Assembly (NCBI RefSeq): GCF_003951095.1
Contig: NZ_QXGL01000004.1
Location: forward strand, 124,001 to 188,000
Length of the DNA stretch: 64,000 bases
Direction of reading: 5' to 3'
DNA from: Bifidobacterium goeldii
GTDB lineage: Bacteria; Actinomycetota; Actinomycetes; Actinomycetales; Bifidobacteriaceae
How positions within the stretch are numbered: position 1 is the first letter of the stretch; the number at the start of each line of letters is the position of its first letter. Shown piece by piece: positions 63,574 to 64,000 of this stretch. The notes beneath the pieces were generated by a model. The model had not been told where the DNA came from. It ran no database searches and saw only the letters and a list, made by a program, of their open reading frames with translations. The position numbers were made by a program, and so were the translations under genes.

Positions 63574-63611
63574 ACGAAGGCCTCCAGCTCTTATGAGCCA
63601 GAGGCCTTCGT
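63574..63611 (-). terminator. Stem-loop after groES
   Basis: ACGAAGGCCTC (63574-63584) pairs with GAGGCCTTCGT (63601-63611), with an inner GCTC/GAGC stem, 30 bp past the groES stop. It separates groES from the MoxR gene. The region 63399-63573 has no gene. Confidence 0.7.
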
Positions 63612-63640
63612 ACGCAATCAATCAGTCGACAAGACTGACA

Positions 63641-63934
63641 TCAGCCAAGAATGGCGAGCACGTCACGAGAGGAAACGATCAGGTAGTCCTCACCCTCGTA
63701 GTGCACTTCAGTGCCGCCGTACTTGGAGTACAGCACCTTGTCGCCAACCTTGACATCCATCGGGATGCGCTCGCCCTTGTCGTCGCGACGGCCCGGGCCA
63801 ACAGCCAGCACTTCACCCTGCTGCGGCTTCTCCTTGGCGTTGTCCGGAATGAACAGACCGGAAGCGGTCTGGGTTTCGGCAGCGGCCTGCTTGACGATGA
63901 TCTTATCTTCCAACGGTGTGAGCTTGATCGACAC
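63641..63934 (-). CDS. groES: Co-chaperonin GroES
   Basis: The 97-residue GroES ([20 protein letters not shown], mobile loop [20 protein letters not shown], then [10 protein letters not shown] and [19 protein letters not shown]) caps GroEL. The GTG start at 63934 has GAGGTG 8 nt upstream. No groEL follows; a terminator does, as in actinobacteria with separate groES and groEL loci. No CIRCE or HAIR element is visible in the 66 bp available upstream. Confidence 0.96.
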   Translation of the reverse strand: MSIKLTPLEDKIIVKQAAAETQTASGLFIPDNAKEKPQQGEVLAVGPGRRDDKGERIPMDVKVGDKVLYSKYGGTEVHYEGEDYLIVSSRDVLAILG

Positions 63935-64000
63935 TGTGGATCACCTCGTGTTTCTAGATATCATTCGAATGGTTCCGCGCCGGGACATTGCTGTTCAGAG

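Noticed and set aside
63935..64000. CIRCE or HAIR heat-shock operator upstream of groES
   Set aside because: Neither the TTAGCACTC/GAGTGCTAA nor the CTTGAGT/ACTCAAG pattern is visible in the 66 bp available; the operator may lie beyond the window.

Overview
The window is chromosomal DNA of a Bifidobacteriaceae member, most likely genus Bifidobacterium. The evidence is the S10-spc-alpha ribosomal block with acidic/basic tails on uS3, uS5 and bL17, a bifunctional AdhE, GH36, GH42, GlgX and MalQ enzymes, sugar ABC systems without their own ATPase, LacI/ROK regulators, and a MoxR-DUF58-transglutaminase locus. I do not assign a species. No insertion sequence, prophage, CRISPR array or integrase is visible.

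Layout. 1-1127: 5' part of a circularly permuted ATP-grasp gene. 1280-17384: one leftward block holding truA, rplQ, rpoA, rpsK, rpsM, rpmJ, infA, adk, secY and the spc and S10 operons up to rpsJ. Strong stem-loops mark the internal transcription-unit borders. 17400-18395: non-coding, with a 112-bp tandem repeat and an array of a short motif. 18396-25691: AbiEi-like gene, YwiC-like membrane protein, acetolactate decarboxylase, adhE and a ROK regulator. 25754-41278: carbohydrate island. It has a GH36-SBP-permease-permease-LacI operon, a cupin/AraC regulator, two zinc-type dehydrogenases, and a lone SBP plus GH42 beta-galactosidase with a second LacI repressor. 41466-49189: glgX, rplM-rpsI, malQ and two small conserved genes. 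49606-57320: housekeeping genes (tRNA-Ser, EamA exporter, dinB, dapC-fdxA, amino-acid permease, murB, rpmG, tRNA-Tyr/Thr/Met). 57507-63934: a 1623-residue DUF58-transglutaminase fusion, its MoxR ATPase, and groES.

How it works together. The ABC system at 26944-30158 would import an alpha-galactoside and the GH36 enzyme would split it in the cytosol. The LacI gene at the operon end probably acts on two CCGG-centred operators, one of them inside the promoter spacer. The lone SBP and GH42 form a beta-galactoside unit under two near-identical TACAACGTTGTA operators. GlgX and MalQ process alpha-glucans. AdhE regenerates NAD and carries a Rex-like palindrome at its putative promoter.

Most unusual signals: the DUF58-transglutaminase fusion standing alone with MoxR, without the kinase and FN3 genes that normally accompany it in bifidobacteria; a GC-rich mosaic segment inside that fusion; the 112-bp tandem repeat whose hairpins covary; the iterated ATGTGGKGAAA motif array beside it; and a recurrent leaderless-promoter layout. 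All family assignments were made by reading the sequence, without database searches. Starts were chosen from Shine-Dalgarno spacing and family length, and uncertain ones are flagged.
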